Shown: in pieces, positions 39,746 to 50,351 of the stretch
Layout: each line of letters opens with the position of its first letter
Numbering within the stretch: position 1 is the first letter of the stretch
NCBI RefSeq assembly: GCF_026625605.1
Contig: NZ_CP113054.1
Span: 1,426,001-1,490,000, forward strand
Reading direction: 5' to 3'
DNA length: 64,000 nucleotides
DNA from: Luteolibacter sp. SL250
Lineage (GTDB): Bacteria > Verrucomicrobiota > Verrucomicrobiia > Verrucomicrobiales > Akkermansiaceae
The notes under the pieces: model-generated
What the model was told of the DNA's origin: nothing
The model's input: the letters and a program-made list of their open reading frames with translations, nothing else
The model's database searches: none
Translations under genes and position numbers: made by a program

Positions 39746-39887
39746 GTAGCGGAATGGCTGCGCCATTCCGGCTGGGTGGATGGCACCTGCCTACGCGGGT
39801 TCCTCCCGGTTGGCGGTTCTCCGCTTGATCGACATCATGGGATGTTGGCGGATTCCCCCAGCCGTCGTGGCGCAGCCACGCCGCTAC
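39746..39887. repeat. Family 3 MITE-like unit, copy 2 (tandem)
   Basis: 142 bp, collinear with copy 1 and identical in most of its length, differing mainly in a 30-bp middle part (TTGGCGGTTCTCCGCTTGAT here). Same ends GTAGCGG / CCGCTAC. It ends 13 bp before the stop of the leftward DUF6807 gene. Confidence 0.85.
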
Positions 39888-39900
39888 TCCATGGGTGACA

Positions 39901-41091
39901 CTACTTCTTCCACGTCGTGGTGACGGGGTGCGCATAGTCCTGCCAGAGCTGCTCGATGAGCTTCGCGTCCGCCCCACCATCCGAGACGATGAAGCGGTAG
40001 CGGGCCTTGTAGGTTTCGCCCGGCTTGATGGACATGCCTTCCTTCGTCTGCGGCGCGAAGCTGATGAACGGTTCGTTCGGATGGATGCGGACCGGCTGCG
40101 GCGAGCGGAAATTTTCAGGATGGGAAAGGATGGTGAGTGTGGCGGTTCCGCCTTCCACGGCGCCGGTCATGCTGATCCACCGCGCGGGCTGGCTGTTCGC
40201 CTTGTTGCGGTCGGTCAGATTTTCCGAGGTGATGAACGTCGCCTTGTCCTTGCCGTTCCATTCCTCCCTCCCACGAATGCCCAGGCCGCCGTAGTGGTAG
40301 ATGGGCAGCTCCAGGGTTTTGCCATCCAGCGTGACCTGCTCCGCTTCCAGGTCGATCACGTTGTAGGTGACCGCCGGACGGTACACGGAGACGGTCCACT
40401 TTTCGTCCAGCACATCCACGGGTGAGCCGGAGGTGAGATCGGTGTAGGTCTGGTGGGAGATGATCGCTGCTTGGTCGCGGTTGGTCCGGGTCTCCGCATA
40501 CCGGCTGAAGTCCACCCGGCCCTTGCCCTGGCCCATGTTCCAGAAATCGGTTTCGCGGCCATCCACGGCGGCCTTCGTCCACGCCATCCAGATTCCATGG
40601 TGGTGCAGGTGGTTGAGGGCGTAGTCATCCGTCACCGCCTTTCCGGACGGCGTGAACAGGGGATGGAGGTAGCCGCCACGGAGGAAGCGTGGATCAAGGT
40701 CCGGGCGCGGGTTGGTTCTCGCCTCGTCCTGGAAGCCGGCGATGACCTTGCCGCCGGAGACAAAGTCCTGGCGGGAACCGTCACGGCGGAGTTCCACCAC
40801 CCGCTCCGGCATGCCGGGATTCTTCTCCGGTGTGAGCAGCAGCTTCGTCCCCGCAGGCATCGGTGGCGCGATGAATCCCGCCTTGCCCGAGTGGGTTTTG
40901 AAAAGCGGCAGGATCACGCCATCCGTCATTTTCAGCGCGTCCGCTCCGCCCATGGCATCCCCGGGGTCGAATGTGACGATACTGTGATCCCGCGCGAGCG
41001 CACCCGCATCGATCTCAAGCTGGACCCCCGCCGAAGGCAGGATGGTGAGGGAAATGGCGGCCGCGATGGCGATGCTGGGACGGGGTTTCAT
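39901..41091 (-). CDS. Secreted DUF6807 (PmoA-like) protein, second copy
   Basis: 396 residues from ATG 41091 with a signal peptide (RPSIAIAAAISLTILPSAG). The family box is NHLHHHGIWMAWTKAAVDGR, then TDFWNMGQGKG. C-terminal WISMTGAVEGG, then ILSHPENFRSPQPVRIHPNE are also usual. It is convergent with the GT-GH57 pair, on the other strand and only about 3.5 kb from the first DUF6807 gene; the two proteins are divergent in sequence. Function unknown, probably outside the cytoplasm. Confidence 0.7.
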   Translation of the reverse strand: MKPRPSIAIAAAISLTILPSAGVQLEIDAGALARDHSIVTFDPGDAMGGADALKMTDGVILPLFKTHSGKAGFIAPPMPAGTKLLLTPEKNPGMPERVVELRRDGSRQDFVSGGKVIAGFQDEARTNPRPDLDPRFLRGGYLHPLFTPSGKAVTDDYALNHLHHHGIWMAWTKAAVDGRETDFWNMGQGKGRVDFSRYAETRTNRDQAAIISHQTYTDLTSGSPVDVLDEKWTVSVYRPAVTYNVIDLEAEQVTLDGKTLELPIYHYGGLGIRGREEWNGKDKATFITSENLTDRNKANSQPARWISMTGAVEGGTATLTILSHPENFRSPQPVRIHPNEPFISFAPQTKEGMSIKPGETYKARYRFIVSDGGADAKLIEQLWQDYAHPVTTTWKK

Positions 41092-41229
41092 TTCCGTCAC
41101 TGGAAGCGATTCCACCGGTGCGGGTCAACAGGGAAGCGTTGCGGGGGTTGCGGGCTGGCGTGAATGTTGCTAGGAGTCCGGCATGGGATCGCACGCTCAG
41201 GATCAAGGTGTCAGCAGGGGAGGTGAGGC

Positions 41230-42645
41230 ATGAATCTGAATGACCGGGAGGAGGTGCTGGACACGCATTTCAAGGCGCTGAAGGTGAACCTGGACCCACG
41301 GTGGTACGGGACCTTCGCGGAGATCGGCGCGGGGCAGGAGGTGGTGCGGTGGTTTTTCCGCGTGGGGGGCGCCGCCGGCACGGTGGCGAAAAGCATGTCC
41401 GCCTATGACATGGTGGTCAGTGACGCCATTTATGGCGGCAGCGAGCGCTATGTCTCGAAAGGCCGCGTGCAGGCGATGCTGGACCTGGAGTTCGGCCTGA
41501 ACCTGGAACGCCTGAGCGAGAAGCGCGGCGACACGACGGCTTTCTTCGCCTTTGCGGACACGGTGGTGGCCCGCAGCTTCAAGGGCGGCAACGAATGCCA
41601 CGGCTGGATGGGGGTGAAGTTCCAGTCCCGGCCGAATGACGAGCCGAGCCAGATCCTCATCCACGTGCGGATGCTCGATACGGAGGCCGCGCTGCAGCAG
41701 GAGGCCCTGGGCGTGGTGGGCGTGAACCTGCTCTACGGTGCGTTTTTCCTCCACCATGAGCCGGAGAAACTGGTGGAAAGCCTGCTCGACCAACTGACCA
41801 CCGGAAGGATCGAGATCGACGTCATCGAGTTCCGCGGCATCGAATTCCGTGCGGTGGACAACCGCCTCATCGCGCTGAAGCTCGTGCAACTTGGCCTCAG
41901 CGGCGCCGCCATGTTCGACCCCAGCGGCCAGGTGCTGCAACCGTCGGAGGTGCTCTACAAGAAGGCCGTGCTGGTGGAGCGCGGCAGCTTCCGCCCACCG
42001 ACGAACGTGAACGTGGACATGCTGCAGTGCGCGCTGGAGAAGTTCAGCAAGGAACCGCAGGTGGTGGGAAAAACGATCCTGCCCATCTATGAACTGACCA
42101 TGCGCAACCTGCTGGCGGGCGGCGATGACGTGGACCGCCGGGATTTCCTCGCCCGTGCCGACCTGCTGGCCGCCTGCGGGATGACGGTCCTCATTTCAGA
42201 CTACTTCGAATACTACCGCCTCGCCGCCTACCTGGCGTGGCGGACGAAGGAACGCATCGGCATCGTCATGGGGGTTCCCAGCATGATGGAGCTGTTCGAG
42301 GAGAAATACTACACCCAGCTCCCCGGCGGCATTCTGGAATCCTTCGGCAGGTTGTTCAAAAACGAGCTGAAGCTCTACGTCTATCCGCTGTTCGACCAGA
42401 TGGCGGGGAAACTGACCACCGTGGAGGATCTCCTGGTGGCTCCGGAGCTGAGGAAACTCTACGGCTACCTCCAGGACCGCGGCAGCTTCGTCGCGCTGGA
42501 CAACTACAAGGAGGAATACCTCAAGATTTTCTCCCGTGACGTGCTGAAGAAAATCGCCAACGGGGATGACGAATGGGAAACCATGGTCCCGGTGGAAGTC
42601 GCCGCGATGATCAAGCGGCGCGGATTCTTCAGCTACAAGCCTTGA
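41230..42645 (+). CDS. Conserved 471-residue protein of unknown function
   Basis: Starts MNLNDREEVLDTHFKALKVN and is dense in invariant-looking blocks: YGTFAEIGAGQEVVRWFFRV, GTVAKSMSAYDMVVSDAIYG, ECHGWMGVKFQ, ALGVVGVNLLYGAFF. I recall near-identical blocks in proteins from many phyla, often misannotated as 'TonB-dependent receptor' or as a nucleotidyltransferase. There is no signal peptide, no barrel pattern and no membrane helix here, so an outer-membrane receptor is untenable. SAYDM..SD.IYG and the HGWMG box look like active-site motifs. No operon partner indicates a role. Confidence 0.6.
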   Translation: MNLNDREEVLDTHFKALKVNLDPRWYGTFAEIGAGQEVVRWFFRVGGAAGTVAKSMSAYDMVVSDAIYGGSERYVSKGRVQAMLDLEFGLNLERLSEKRGDTTAFFAFADTVVARSFKGGNECHGWMGVKFQSRPNDEPSQILIHVRMLDTEAALQQEALGVVGVNLLYGAFFLHHEPEKLVESLLDQLTTGRIEIDVIEFRGIEFRAVDNRLIALKLVQLGLSGAAMFDPSGQVLQPSEVLYKKAVLVERGSFRPPTNVNVDMLQCALEKFSKEPQVVGKTILPIYELTMRNLLAGGDDVDRRDFLARADLLAACGMTVLISDYFEYYRLAAYLAWRTKERIGIVMGVPSMMELFEEKYYTQLPGGILESFGRLFKNELKLYVYPLFDQMAGKLTTVEDLLVAPELRKLYGYLQDRGSFVALDNYKEEYLKIFSRDVLKKIANGDDEWETMVPVEVAAMIKRRGFFSYKP

Positions 42646-42675
42646 GCTTTGCCACGGGATGGGGATGCTCGGCGC

Positions 42676-43569
42676 ATGAACCGGAGGGATTTTCCATGGA
42701 TCGTCGTCGGGATGCTGTTCGCGGGCGGCGCGCTCGCGGATGAGGTGGCCTTTGTCCGTGCGGAGCCTTCGGCCTCCATCCAGTCCGGAGTGGTGGCGGA
42801 GGCCAGCGGGCTGGCGGTTTCATCCCGGGCTGGCGGTTTCATGTGGATCATCAATGACAGCGGCGCGCAGGCGGACCTGCACCTGTTCGGGAGGGATGGC
42901 GTGGACCATGGCCAGGTGAGGGTGGAGGGTGCGGTGAATGTGGATTGGGAGGACCTCTCGTCGTTCGAGCTGGATGGGAAGCCCTACCTGCTCATCGCGG
43001 ACAGCGGGGACAACCTGTCCCGGCGGAATGACTGCGTGCTGTATGTGGTGGAGGAGCCCGCCTTGCCGGCGGCCGGGGAAAAGCTCTCCGGAACCGTGAA
43101 GGTGGCGTGGAAGATCCCGTTCAGCTTTGAGGACGGGCCGCGCGATTGCGAGTCCGTCGCGGTGGATGCGCGGGTGGGGAAGATCATCCTCGTCAGCAAG
43201 CGCACGAAGCCGCCCGTGGTGTATGAGCTGCCGCTGCGCCCGCAGGATGGCACCGTGGTGGCGAAGCGGCTGGGGGAAACCACGGTGGCTCCGCCAAAGG
43301 GCGTGCCGATGCTTCCCTACATCGCCCAGCCGACCGGGATGGACCTGACGCGTGATGGATCCGCTGGAGTGCTGGTCAGCTACTACGGCGTGTTCCTTTT
43401 CCCCCGGACCGGAAAGGAAAGCTGGGGTGAAGCTTTTGCGAAGCTGCCCGTCTTTCTCGGCCCGCACGGCATGGCCCAGGCGGAGTCCGTCGGATTTTCA
43501 AAGGACGGGAAGACCCTGACGCTGTTGTCCGAGCGGGGGGACAAGCGGATCGTGGTCTTCTCCAGATAG
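42676..43569 (+). CDS. Secreted beta-propeller-like protein
   Basis: 297 residues from ATG 42676, signal peptide about 1-21 (WIVVGMLFAGGALAD). Repeated beta-rich units (SGLAVSSRAGGFMWIINDSG; YLLIADSGDNLSRRNDCVLY; ESVGFSKDGKTLTLLSERGD) suggest a six-bladed propeller. The DSGDN motif and the order of strands resemble proteins annotated as 'esterase-like' or integral-membrane-associated propellers. No catalytic triad is evident. It follows the 471-residue gene by 30 bp. Confidence 0.6.
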   Translation: MNRRDFPWIVVGMLFAGGALADEVAFVRAEPSASIQSGVVAEASGLAVSSRAGGFMWIINDSGAQADLHLFGRDGVDHGQVRVEGAVNVDWEDLSSFELDGKPYLLIADSGDNLSRRNDCVLYVVEEPALPAAGEKLSGTVKVAWKIPFSFEDGPRDCESVAVDARVGKIILVSKRTKPPVVYELPLRPQDGTVVAKRLGETTVAPPKGVPMLPYIAQPTGMDLTRDGSAGVLVSYYGVFLFPRTGKESWGEAFAKLPVFLGPHGMAQAESVGFSKDGKTLTLLSERGDKRIVVFSR

Positions 43570-43584
43570 CCCGCCTGGAACCTC

Positions 43585-44388
43585 TCAAGGACGGCGGATC
43601 CTCCTCCGGCGCAGCAATCCCGCCAGGCTGATTCCGGCAAGAAGTGCGGTGGAAGGTTCCGGAACCGGGACGATCTGGACGAGATTGAGAAAGCCCCTCG
43701 CCGAACTGGCGGATGCGATGTTGAGTGCCTGGACGCCGTCCAGAACCACGGTGAATTTCACATAGTGGGAGTCCTCCACCCATGCCGTCGGAGCGGTGTT
43801 TCCGTTGTAGGACAGGGTCTTGGTGGCATAGCCCGAGTAGTCGAAGTTGGCTCCCGCCGTCCCCGCGCCCGCATGGAAATTCAGGGAATAGATTCCGTTG
43901 CTCGAGGTGTTCCGTCCGGCGACATAGACCTCATAGGTTCCTGCCGGCAGGCCTGCGACCTGGATGCCGGTTGCGGTGTTGCTGGTGAGGTGGAAAATGC
44001 CATCGCGCCCCGGAGCGCCCGACTCGTAGATGTGTCCGCCACCTGAAAACTGCGCTCCGAGAGCGTTTGCACGGCTCGGTTGGACGGCCAGATCGAGGGT
44101 GGTCGAGCTGGTGGTGTCAGCCGTCGTGCCGATGTTCACCGTCACGCCGGTGGCGTTGGTGTTGTCGGACCACTTGAACGGACCGGCGGGGTCGGCGGCC
44201 GGTTCGGAAGGCCCCGCCTTGTTCCATGTGGTTCCGGTGCCTGGTGTCACTGTATGCAGCGGACTGTTTGATGGCAGCGTTGCGTCCGTCGGCCCGAAAT
44301 CCAGCATGAACGCGGCCGCTCCGGCTTCGGAGGTCAGCACGGCGGCGGACAGGAGGTAGATCAGGGGGGCTTTCATAGCGGCTTTCAT
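43585..44388 (-). CDS. PEP-CTERM sorting-domain protein
   Basis: 267 residues. ATG 44388 is preferred because a GGAGG lies 12 bases upstream. The signal peptide (LIYLLSAAVLTSEAGA) is followed by a beta-sandwich region (GIQVAGLPAGTYEVYVAGRN). The C-terminus is VPEPSTALLAGISLAGLLRR, then RRIRRP: a PEP motif, membrane helix and basic end, recognised by exosortase for attachment or export in the envelope. The exosortase gene is not in the window. Convergent with the beta-propeller gene. Confidence 0.8.
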   Translation of the reverse strand: MKAAMKAPLIYLLSAAVLTSEAGAAAFMLDFGPTDATLPSNSPLHTVTPGTGTTWNKAGPSEPAADPAGPFKWSDNTNATGVTVNIGTTADTTSSTTLDLAVQPSRANALGAQFSGGGHIYESGAPGRDGIFHLTSNTATGIQVAGLPAGTYEVYVAGRNTSSNGIYSLNFHAGAGTAGANFDYSGYATKTLSYNGNTAPTAWVEDSHYVKFTVVLDGVQALNIASASSARGFLNLVQIVPVPEPSTALLAGISLAGLLRRRRIRRP

Positions 44389-44448
44389 GCTTTTATACCC
44401 CCTCCGGAGTGTCAAGGAAAACACCGGGCGATGCCCCAAGATGCGGAT

Positions 44449-44724
44449 TCACTCCAGATTCACCCAGGTGGCTCCCCAGGAGCCTGCATCCGCTTCCGCG
44501 GGATATTGGTAGGAGACCACGCCGGGGATCTTCGGCAGCAGGCGGTGGACCGTTTCACGGAGGGTGCCGGTGCCTTTGCCATGGATGACGCGGATGCGGG
44601 AGATCCCGCGCGCGCGGCATTCGTGGAAATACTCCGGCAGCAGATCCTTGATCTCGGATGGCCGGAAGGTGTGCAGGTCCAGCTCCGGGGTGATGGGGAT
44701 TTCGATGGGATCTTCCTCGTCCAT
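44449..44724 (-). CDS. Smr domain protein
   Basis: 91 residues from ATG 44724; the open extension upstream translates a repeat and is rejected. LDLHTFRPSEIKDLLPEYFH, then IRVIHGKGTGTLRE is the Smr (MutS2-type) domain with the LDLHG-like first strand and HGKGTG loop. Stand-alone Smr proteins nick or cleave structured DNA or mRNA at stalled ribosomes. No MutS2 part is present. Upstream lies the CCACGGATT repeat at 44783-44859. Confidence 0.8.
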   Translation of the reverse strand: MDEEDPIEIPITPELDLHTFRPSEIKDLLPEYFHECRARGISRIRVIHGKGTGTLRETVHRLLPKIPGVVSYQYPAEADAGSWGATWVNLE

Positions 44725-44782
44725 GGCGTTCAACTCGGGTCTCTTTGAGCAAGTCCGGGTCTTATGATCATGCTGCATTTTC

Positions 44783-44859
44783 AACCACGGATTACACGGA
44801 TTGCCTTCCAAAGGAATCCCATTGCCCCCGAATCCGTGTAATCCGTGCAATCCGTGGTT
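44783..44859. repeat. CCACGGATT inverted repeat, second copy
   Basis: AACCACGGATTACACGGATT (44783-44802) and AATCCGTGTAATCCGTG plus CAATCCGTGGTT (44831-44859): ATCCGTG units inverted around a short loop. Related to the inner arms of the element at 19552-19650. Confidence 0.85.
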
Positions 44860-44921
44860 CAGAAATGCCGGTCAGTCCTGATACTTGCTCCAACCTCAAA
44901 GACATTGGCCGGGTGCGACAC

Positions 44922-45488
44922 TCAATCACTGGCACCTTCGAGAATGCCACGCTGTTCGACGATGATGGAGTCGTCCGGCATGAGGACGAGGTTCTTGTGC
45001 TCAGGCTTTCGGAAATCGAGCGCGGTGGTCTTGCCGTTCCGGATCAGGCGGATGTTGCGGCTGCCAAATTCATTCCGGTCGCCTGCGGCCTGGATGGCAT
45101 GGAGCAGCGTCATGTTCTGGCGGAAGGCGACCGGACCGGAACGCCGGACCTGACCGCCGACACTGACCATCGCCATGTCCCCCTTCTGATCCGCGCCGCG
45201 GACGATCTCCACGTCGATGGCGGGCGTCTGATAAACCCCGGCCGCGATGTAGGCGCGCTCCGCCGCCGAGGCGATCTGTTCCGGCTCCATGCCGGACACG
45301 GGCAGGCGCGTCTTCAGGAAAGGCAGGCGCAGGCCCCCGGCACCCACGCGGTAGGCCCCGTTGACTTTCTCCTGCTCCACGGCGGGGATGCCGCGGACGG
45401 TGACCTGGACGGAGTCGCCTTCCTTCACTCCGGCGTGGAGCAGGGAGGACGCGAGCGGGAGGAGGCAGGCGAGGTATCGTGTTTTCAT
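44922..45488 (-). CDS. Wza-like polysaccharide export protein
   Basis: 188 residues from ATG 45488, with AAGGGA 8 bases upstream. A signal peptide (RYLACLLPLASSLLHAG) is followed by the Poly_export N-terminal block (EGDSVQVTVRGIPAVEQEKV, GAGGLRLPFLKTRLPVSG) and an SLBB-like segment (VSVGGQVRRSGPVAFRQNMT, LLHAIQAAGDRNEFGSRNIR). Full Wza proteins are about 370 residues; this short form has one SLBB domain and lacks a lipobox. It may take part in export of surface polysaccharide. No other capsule genes are adjacent. Confidence 0.7.
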   Translation of the reverse strand: MKTRYLACLLPLASSLLHAGVKEGDSVQVTVRGIPAVEQEKVNGAYRVGAGGLRLPFLKTRLPVSGMEPEQIASAAERAYIAAGVYQTPAIDVEIVRGADQKGDMAMVSVGGQVRRSGPVAFRQNMTLLHAIQAAGDRNEFGSRNIRLIRNGKTTALDFRKPEHKNLVLMPDDSIIVEQRGILEGASD

Positions 45489-45541
45489 GGTGGAATCCCT
45501 TAAATCCCATTCACTTTGTATTGCAAAGTAAAAAGGGAAAG

Positions 45542-45570
45542 AAAAAGCCGGATGGTCTCCCACCCGGCTT
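45542..45570 (-). terminator. Rho-independent terminator of groEL
   Basis: On the minus strand AGCCGGGTGG...CCATCCGGCT is followed by TTTTT (plus-strand A run 45542-45546). It lies 40 bp after the groEL stop. A palindrome ACTTTG-TATTG-CAAAGT (45513-45529) next to it lies upstream of the export gene. Confidence 0.8.
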
Positions 45571-45609
45571 TCCCAGATATCTCAGCGAACGGGCGCTGGA
45601 AGGGATGGC

Positions 45610-47262
<1,653 letters not shown>

Positions 47263-47272
47263 CTAGTTGCTA

Positions 47273-47287
47273 GTGTTCAGTTTTCAG
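47273..47287. repeat. CTGAAAACTGAACAC word in the groES-groEL gap
   Basis: The 15-base word is identical (inverted) to 11640-11654 and 16444-16458. It lies 23 bp upstream of the groEL start, in the 43-bp gap, next to GCTAGTTGCTAG (47262-47273). Confidence 0.7.
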
Positions 47288-47293
47288 AATTGA

Positions 47294-47584
47294 TCAGGCG
47301 ACGATTCCGAGGATGTCGTTTTCGGAGATGATGAGGACTTCCTGTCCGTCGAGCTTCACTTCGGTGCCGCCGTATTTGGAGATGAGGACCTTGTCGCCGA
47401 CTTTCACGGTGAACTCGATGAGCTTGCCGTCTTCGTCGCGGCCGCCGGTGCCGAGGCTGAGGACTTCAGCTTCCTGCGGCTTCTCTTTGGCGGTGTCCGG
47501 AAGGACGATGCCACCGGCGCTGATGGCGTCGGCTTCGATGCGCTTGACGAGGACGCGTTGTCCAAGGGGTTTGATGTTGGCCAT
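47294..47584 (-). CDS. groES: Co-chaperonin GroES
   Basis: 96 residues from ATG 47584. [20 protein letters not shown] and the mobile-loop region [20 protein letters not shown] are typical, and the C-terminal [20 protein letters not shown] closes the fold. It caps GroEL. No CIRCE element (GCACTC-N9-GAGTGC) is found between it and fic. Confidence 0.96.
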   Translation of the reverse strand: MANIKPLGQRVLVKRIEADAISAGGIVLPDTAKEKPQEAEVLSLGTGGRDEDGKLIEFTVKVGDKVLISKYGGTEVKLDGQEVLIISENDILGIVA

Positions 47585-47622
47585 AATGGTCTGTGTATTC
47601 TGGTTTGGTTTGTTGTGAGAAG

Positions 47623-47644
47623 CCACGCCGCGCTTGCGGCGTGG
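47623..47644. other. Perfect hairpin between fic and groES
   Basis: CCACGCCGC-GCTT-GCGGCGTGG, a 9-bp stem with a 4-base loop. No U-run follows on the minus strand, so it is more likely a processing or stability element of a dnaK-fic-groESL transcript, or a repeat, than a terminator. Confidence 0.6.
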
Positions 47645-47651
47645 AAAGTGT

Positions 47652-48389
47652 TCAGGGATCAACGGCCTCCGATGCCGCTTCGAGGGCGGACAGCCATTCG
47701 TCGAGTTCGTGGTTCAGTTGATCGGTGAGAAATTGGAGCCATGTCGCGGAGTCGCCTTCATCGGCGGCCTCCAGGGCTTTGTAGTAGTTCTGGCGGAGTT
47801 CGGTGGGGATGGAAACTGGAGGATAACCGGCGGCCAGCAAGATGAAATTCATCGCCAGCCGGGCGGTCCTGCCGTTGCCGTCCGTGAACGGGTGGATACG
47901 GGCGATGCCGTGGTGAAGTTTCGCGGCGCGTTCGATTGGATCGGAAATCGCGGCGGTCTCCGCGAAAAGTTCTTCCATCAGGTCCGGAACCTTCACGGGG
48001 TTTGGCGGGACGATCTTCGCACCCGCGATGCGGACGGAGGATGACCGGTAGGAACCCGCGTGCTGGTCCTCCACGCTGGTCAGCACGATGCGGTGGAGAT
48101 CGAGCAGATCGCGCTCACTGAGAATCGCGTCCGGTTGGGCGAGTGCCTTCACCTGTTCCCACGCCTTCATCAGGTTCACCGCTTCCAGATGATCCTTCAG
48201 CGGCTTTCCTGAAACGGTGACGCCCTTGGAAAGGACGATCTCCGTTTCGCGGAGCGTGAGTGTGTTGCCCTCGATGGAGTTCGACTCATATACCATCCGC
48301 ACATCGAACGCCGCGGCCAGGCTGGCGACCGACTCCGGAGAGAGCGGTCGCAGCGCGGCGAGGCGTTGATGTTTGTTTGTCAGCGACAT
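47652..48389 (-). CDS. Fic-domain protein (AMP transferase) inside the chaperone cluster
   Basis: 245 residues. The full Fic active-site loop [12 protein letters not shown] is at 166-177, with catalytic H166. An auto-inhibitory S-x-x-x-E-G motif (S36 to E40-G41 in YESNSIEGN) lies N-terminal, so it is a class II, self-inhibited enzyme. Class II Fic proteins are usually about this length or longer (N-terminal Fic_N helix plus Fic). They transfer AMP to Ser, Thr or Tyr of target proteins. It is encoded between dnaK and groES with gaps of 48 and 67 bp on the same strand. Animal FICD modifies the Hsp70 BiP, so DnaK or GroEL is a natural target guess here, but no experiment is implied. Confidence 0.85.
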   Translation of the reverse strand: MSLTNKHQRLAALRPLSPESVASLAAAFDVRMVYESNSIEGNTLTLRETEIVLSKGVTVSGKPLKDHLEAVNLMKAWEQVKALAQPDAILSERDLLDLHRIVLTSVEDQHAGSYRSSSVRIAGAKIVPPNPVKVPDLMEELFAETAAISDPIERAAKLHHGIARIHPFTDGNGRTARLAMNFILLAAGYPPVSIPTELRQNYYKALEAADEGDSATWLQFLTDQLNHELDEWLSALEAASEAVDP

Positions 48390-48437
48390 CAGACAATAAG
48401 CTGAATCAGTAGCTGGGTATAGAGGAGCCGAGGGGAA

Positions 48438-50351
48438 TCAATCCACCACCTCTGCGTCGACGACCTTACCTTTTGCTTGTTTCGGCTCGTTGGAGGCCGG
48501 CTCGTCACCGGCGGGTTCGACGTCCGGTTGGGCTGCGCCCGCGCCTGCCTGTTGAGCGGCTTGGGAGAGGGCTTGCAGGGAACCTTCGAGGTCGGCGACG
48601 GCGGAGTTGATGCGGTCGAGGTCGTCGCTGGAGATCGCGTCCTTCACGGCCTGGACCTTGCCTTCGAGCATGGACTTGAGTTCGGCGGGGGCGTTGTCGC
48701 CCAGTTCACCGAGCTGCTTCTCGACCTGGAAGACGAGGTTGTCCGCCTTGTTCTTGGCATCGACTTTCTCGACGCGCTTGCGGTCTTCCTCGGCGTAGGC
48801 TTCGGCGTCCTGCTTGGCCTTCTCGATCTCGTCCTTGGAGAGGCCGGAGGATCCCTGGATGGAGATCTTCTGCTCCTTGCCGGACTGCTTGTCCTTCGCG
48901 GAAACGTGGAGGATGCCGTTGGAGTCGATGTCGAAGGTCACCTCGATCTGCGGCTCACCGCGGCGTGCCGGGGCGATGCCGTCGAGCTTGAAGTTGCCGA
49001 GCTTCTTGTTGTCCGCGAACATCTTCCGTTCGCCCTGGCAGATCTGGATGTCCACGGCGGGCTGGTTGTCAGCGGCGGTGGAGAACACCTGCGAGGTCTT
49101 CTTCGGGATGGTCGTGTTGCGCTCGATCATCGCGGTGGCGATGCCGCCCATGGTCTCGATGGAGAGGGTGAGCGGGGTGACGTCGAGAAGGAGGACGTCC
49201 TTCACGTCACCGCGGAGCACGCCGCCTTGGATGGAGGCGCCGATGGCGACGACCTCGTCCGGGTTCACGCCTTGGTGCGGGGTCTGGCCGGCCAGCTCGC
49301 GGGCGGTTTCCACCACCTTCGGCATGCGGGTCATACCACCGACGAGGACCAGCTCATCGATGTCGCTGGCGGAAACACCGGCTTCCTTGAGGCAGTCGCG
49401 GACGGGCTTCTTGGTGCGCTCGAACAGGCTGTCGGTCAGTTGCTCCAGCTTTGACCGGGTGAGGCTGAGCTGGATGTGCTTCGGACCGGTGGCGTCCGCC
49501 GTGATGAACGGCAGGTTGATGTCGTAGGACTGGCTGGAGGAAAGGGCGATCTTCGCCTTCTCCGCCTCTTCCTTGATCCGTTGCAGTGCGTCCGGCTGGC
49601 CGGAAAGGTCGATGCCCTGGTCCTTTTTGAACTCACCGGCGATCCAGGAGATCAGGGTGTTGTCCCAGTCGTCACCGCCGAGCTGGGTGTCACCGTCCGT
49701 GGCGAGCACCTCGAAGACGCCTTCGCTGATCTCAAGGACGGAAATGTCGAACGTGCCACCGCCGAGGTCATACACGGCGATCTTCTCGTCGGCCTTCTTG
49801 TCCAGACCGTAGGCGAGCGCGGCTGCGGTCGGCTCGTTGATGATGCGGAGAACTTCCAGACCGGCGATTTCACCGGCGGCCTTGGTGGCGTTCCGCTGGG
49901 AGTCGTTGAAATAGGCGGGCACGGTGATGACGGCCTGCTTGATGGACTCGCCCAGCTTCGCTTCGGCGTCGGCCTTCAGCTTGCCGAGGACCATGGCGGC
50001 GATTTCCTGCGGGGAGTAGGTCTTCTTCTCGCCGTTCACTTCCACCTGGATGTGGGCGTCGCCGTTGGCAGCCGCGACGATGGCGTAGGGCATGCGCTTG
50101 TCCGCTTCGGTCAGCTCGTTGAACTTGCGGCCGATCAGGCGCTTGGCGGAGAAGATGGTGTTCTTCGGGTTGGTGACGGCCTGGCGCTTGGCGGCCTGGC
50201 CGACGAGACGTTCGCCGTTCTTCGCGAAGGCGACGACGGAAGGGGTGGTGCGTGCGCCCTCGGAGTTCTCCAGCACGGTTGGCTCACCGCCATCCATGAC
50301 GGCCATACACGAGTTGGTGGTTCCGAGGTCGATTCCGAGAATTTTTGACAT
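48438..50351 (-). CDS. dnaK: Hsp70 chaperone DnaK
   Basis: 637 residues from ATG 50351, with AAAGGAA 8 bases upstream. Seen: [20 protein letters not shown], the [13 protein letters not shown] phosphate-binding loop, and [13 protein letters not shown] of the nucleotide-binding domain, then the beta-sandwich substrate domain ([20 protein letters not shown]) and a helical lid with an Ala/Glu-rich tail (no typical EEVD, as in bacteria). No grpE or dnaJ is adjacent in the window. First gene of the leftward chaperone run. Confidence 0.97.
   Translation of the reverse strand: MSKILGIDLGTTNSCMAVMDGGEPTVLENSEGARTTPSVVAFAKNGERLVGQAAKRQAVTNPKNTIFSAKRLIGRKFNELTEADKRMPYAIVAAANGDAHIQVEVNGEKKTYSPQEIAAMVLGKLKADAEAKLGESIKQAVITVPAYFNDSQRNATKAAGEIAGLEVLRIINEPTAAALAYGLDKKADEKIAVYDLGGGTFDISVLEISEGVFEVLATDGDTQLGGDDWDNTLISWIAGEFKKDQGIDLSGQPDALQRIKEEAEKAKIALSSSQSYDINLPFITADATGPKHIQLSLTRSKLEQLTDSLFERTKKPVRDCLKEAGVSASDIDELVLVGGMTRMPKVVETARELAGQTPHQGVNPDEVVAIGASIQGGVLRGDVKDVLLLDVTPLTLSIETMGGIATAMIERNTTIPKKTSQVFSTAADNQPAVDIQICQGERKMFADNKKLGNFKLDGIAPARRGEPQIEVTFDIDSNGILHVSAKDKQSGKEQKISIQGSSGLSKDEIEKAKQDAEAYAEEDRKRVEKVDAKNKADNLVFQVEKQLGELGDNAPAELKSMLEGKVQAVKDAISSDDLDRINSAVADLEGSLQALSQAAQQAGAGAAQPDVEPAGDEPASNEPKQAKGKVVDAEVVD

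Noticed and set aside
39598..39887. CRISPR-like tandem repeat
   Set aside because: Two 140-bp units with inverted ends, no short direct repeats with regular spacers and no cas genes.
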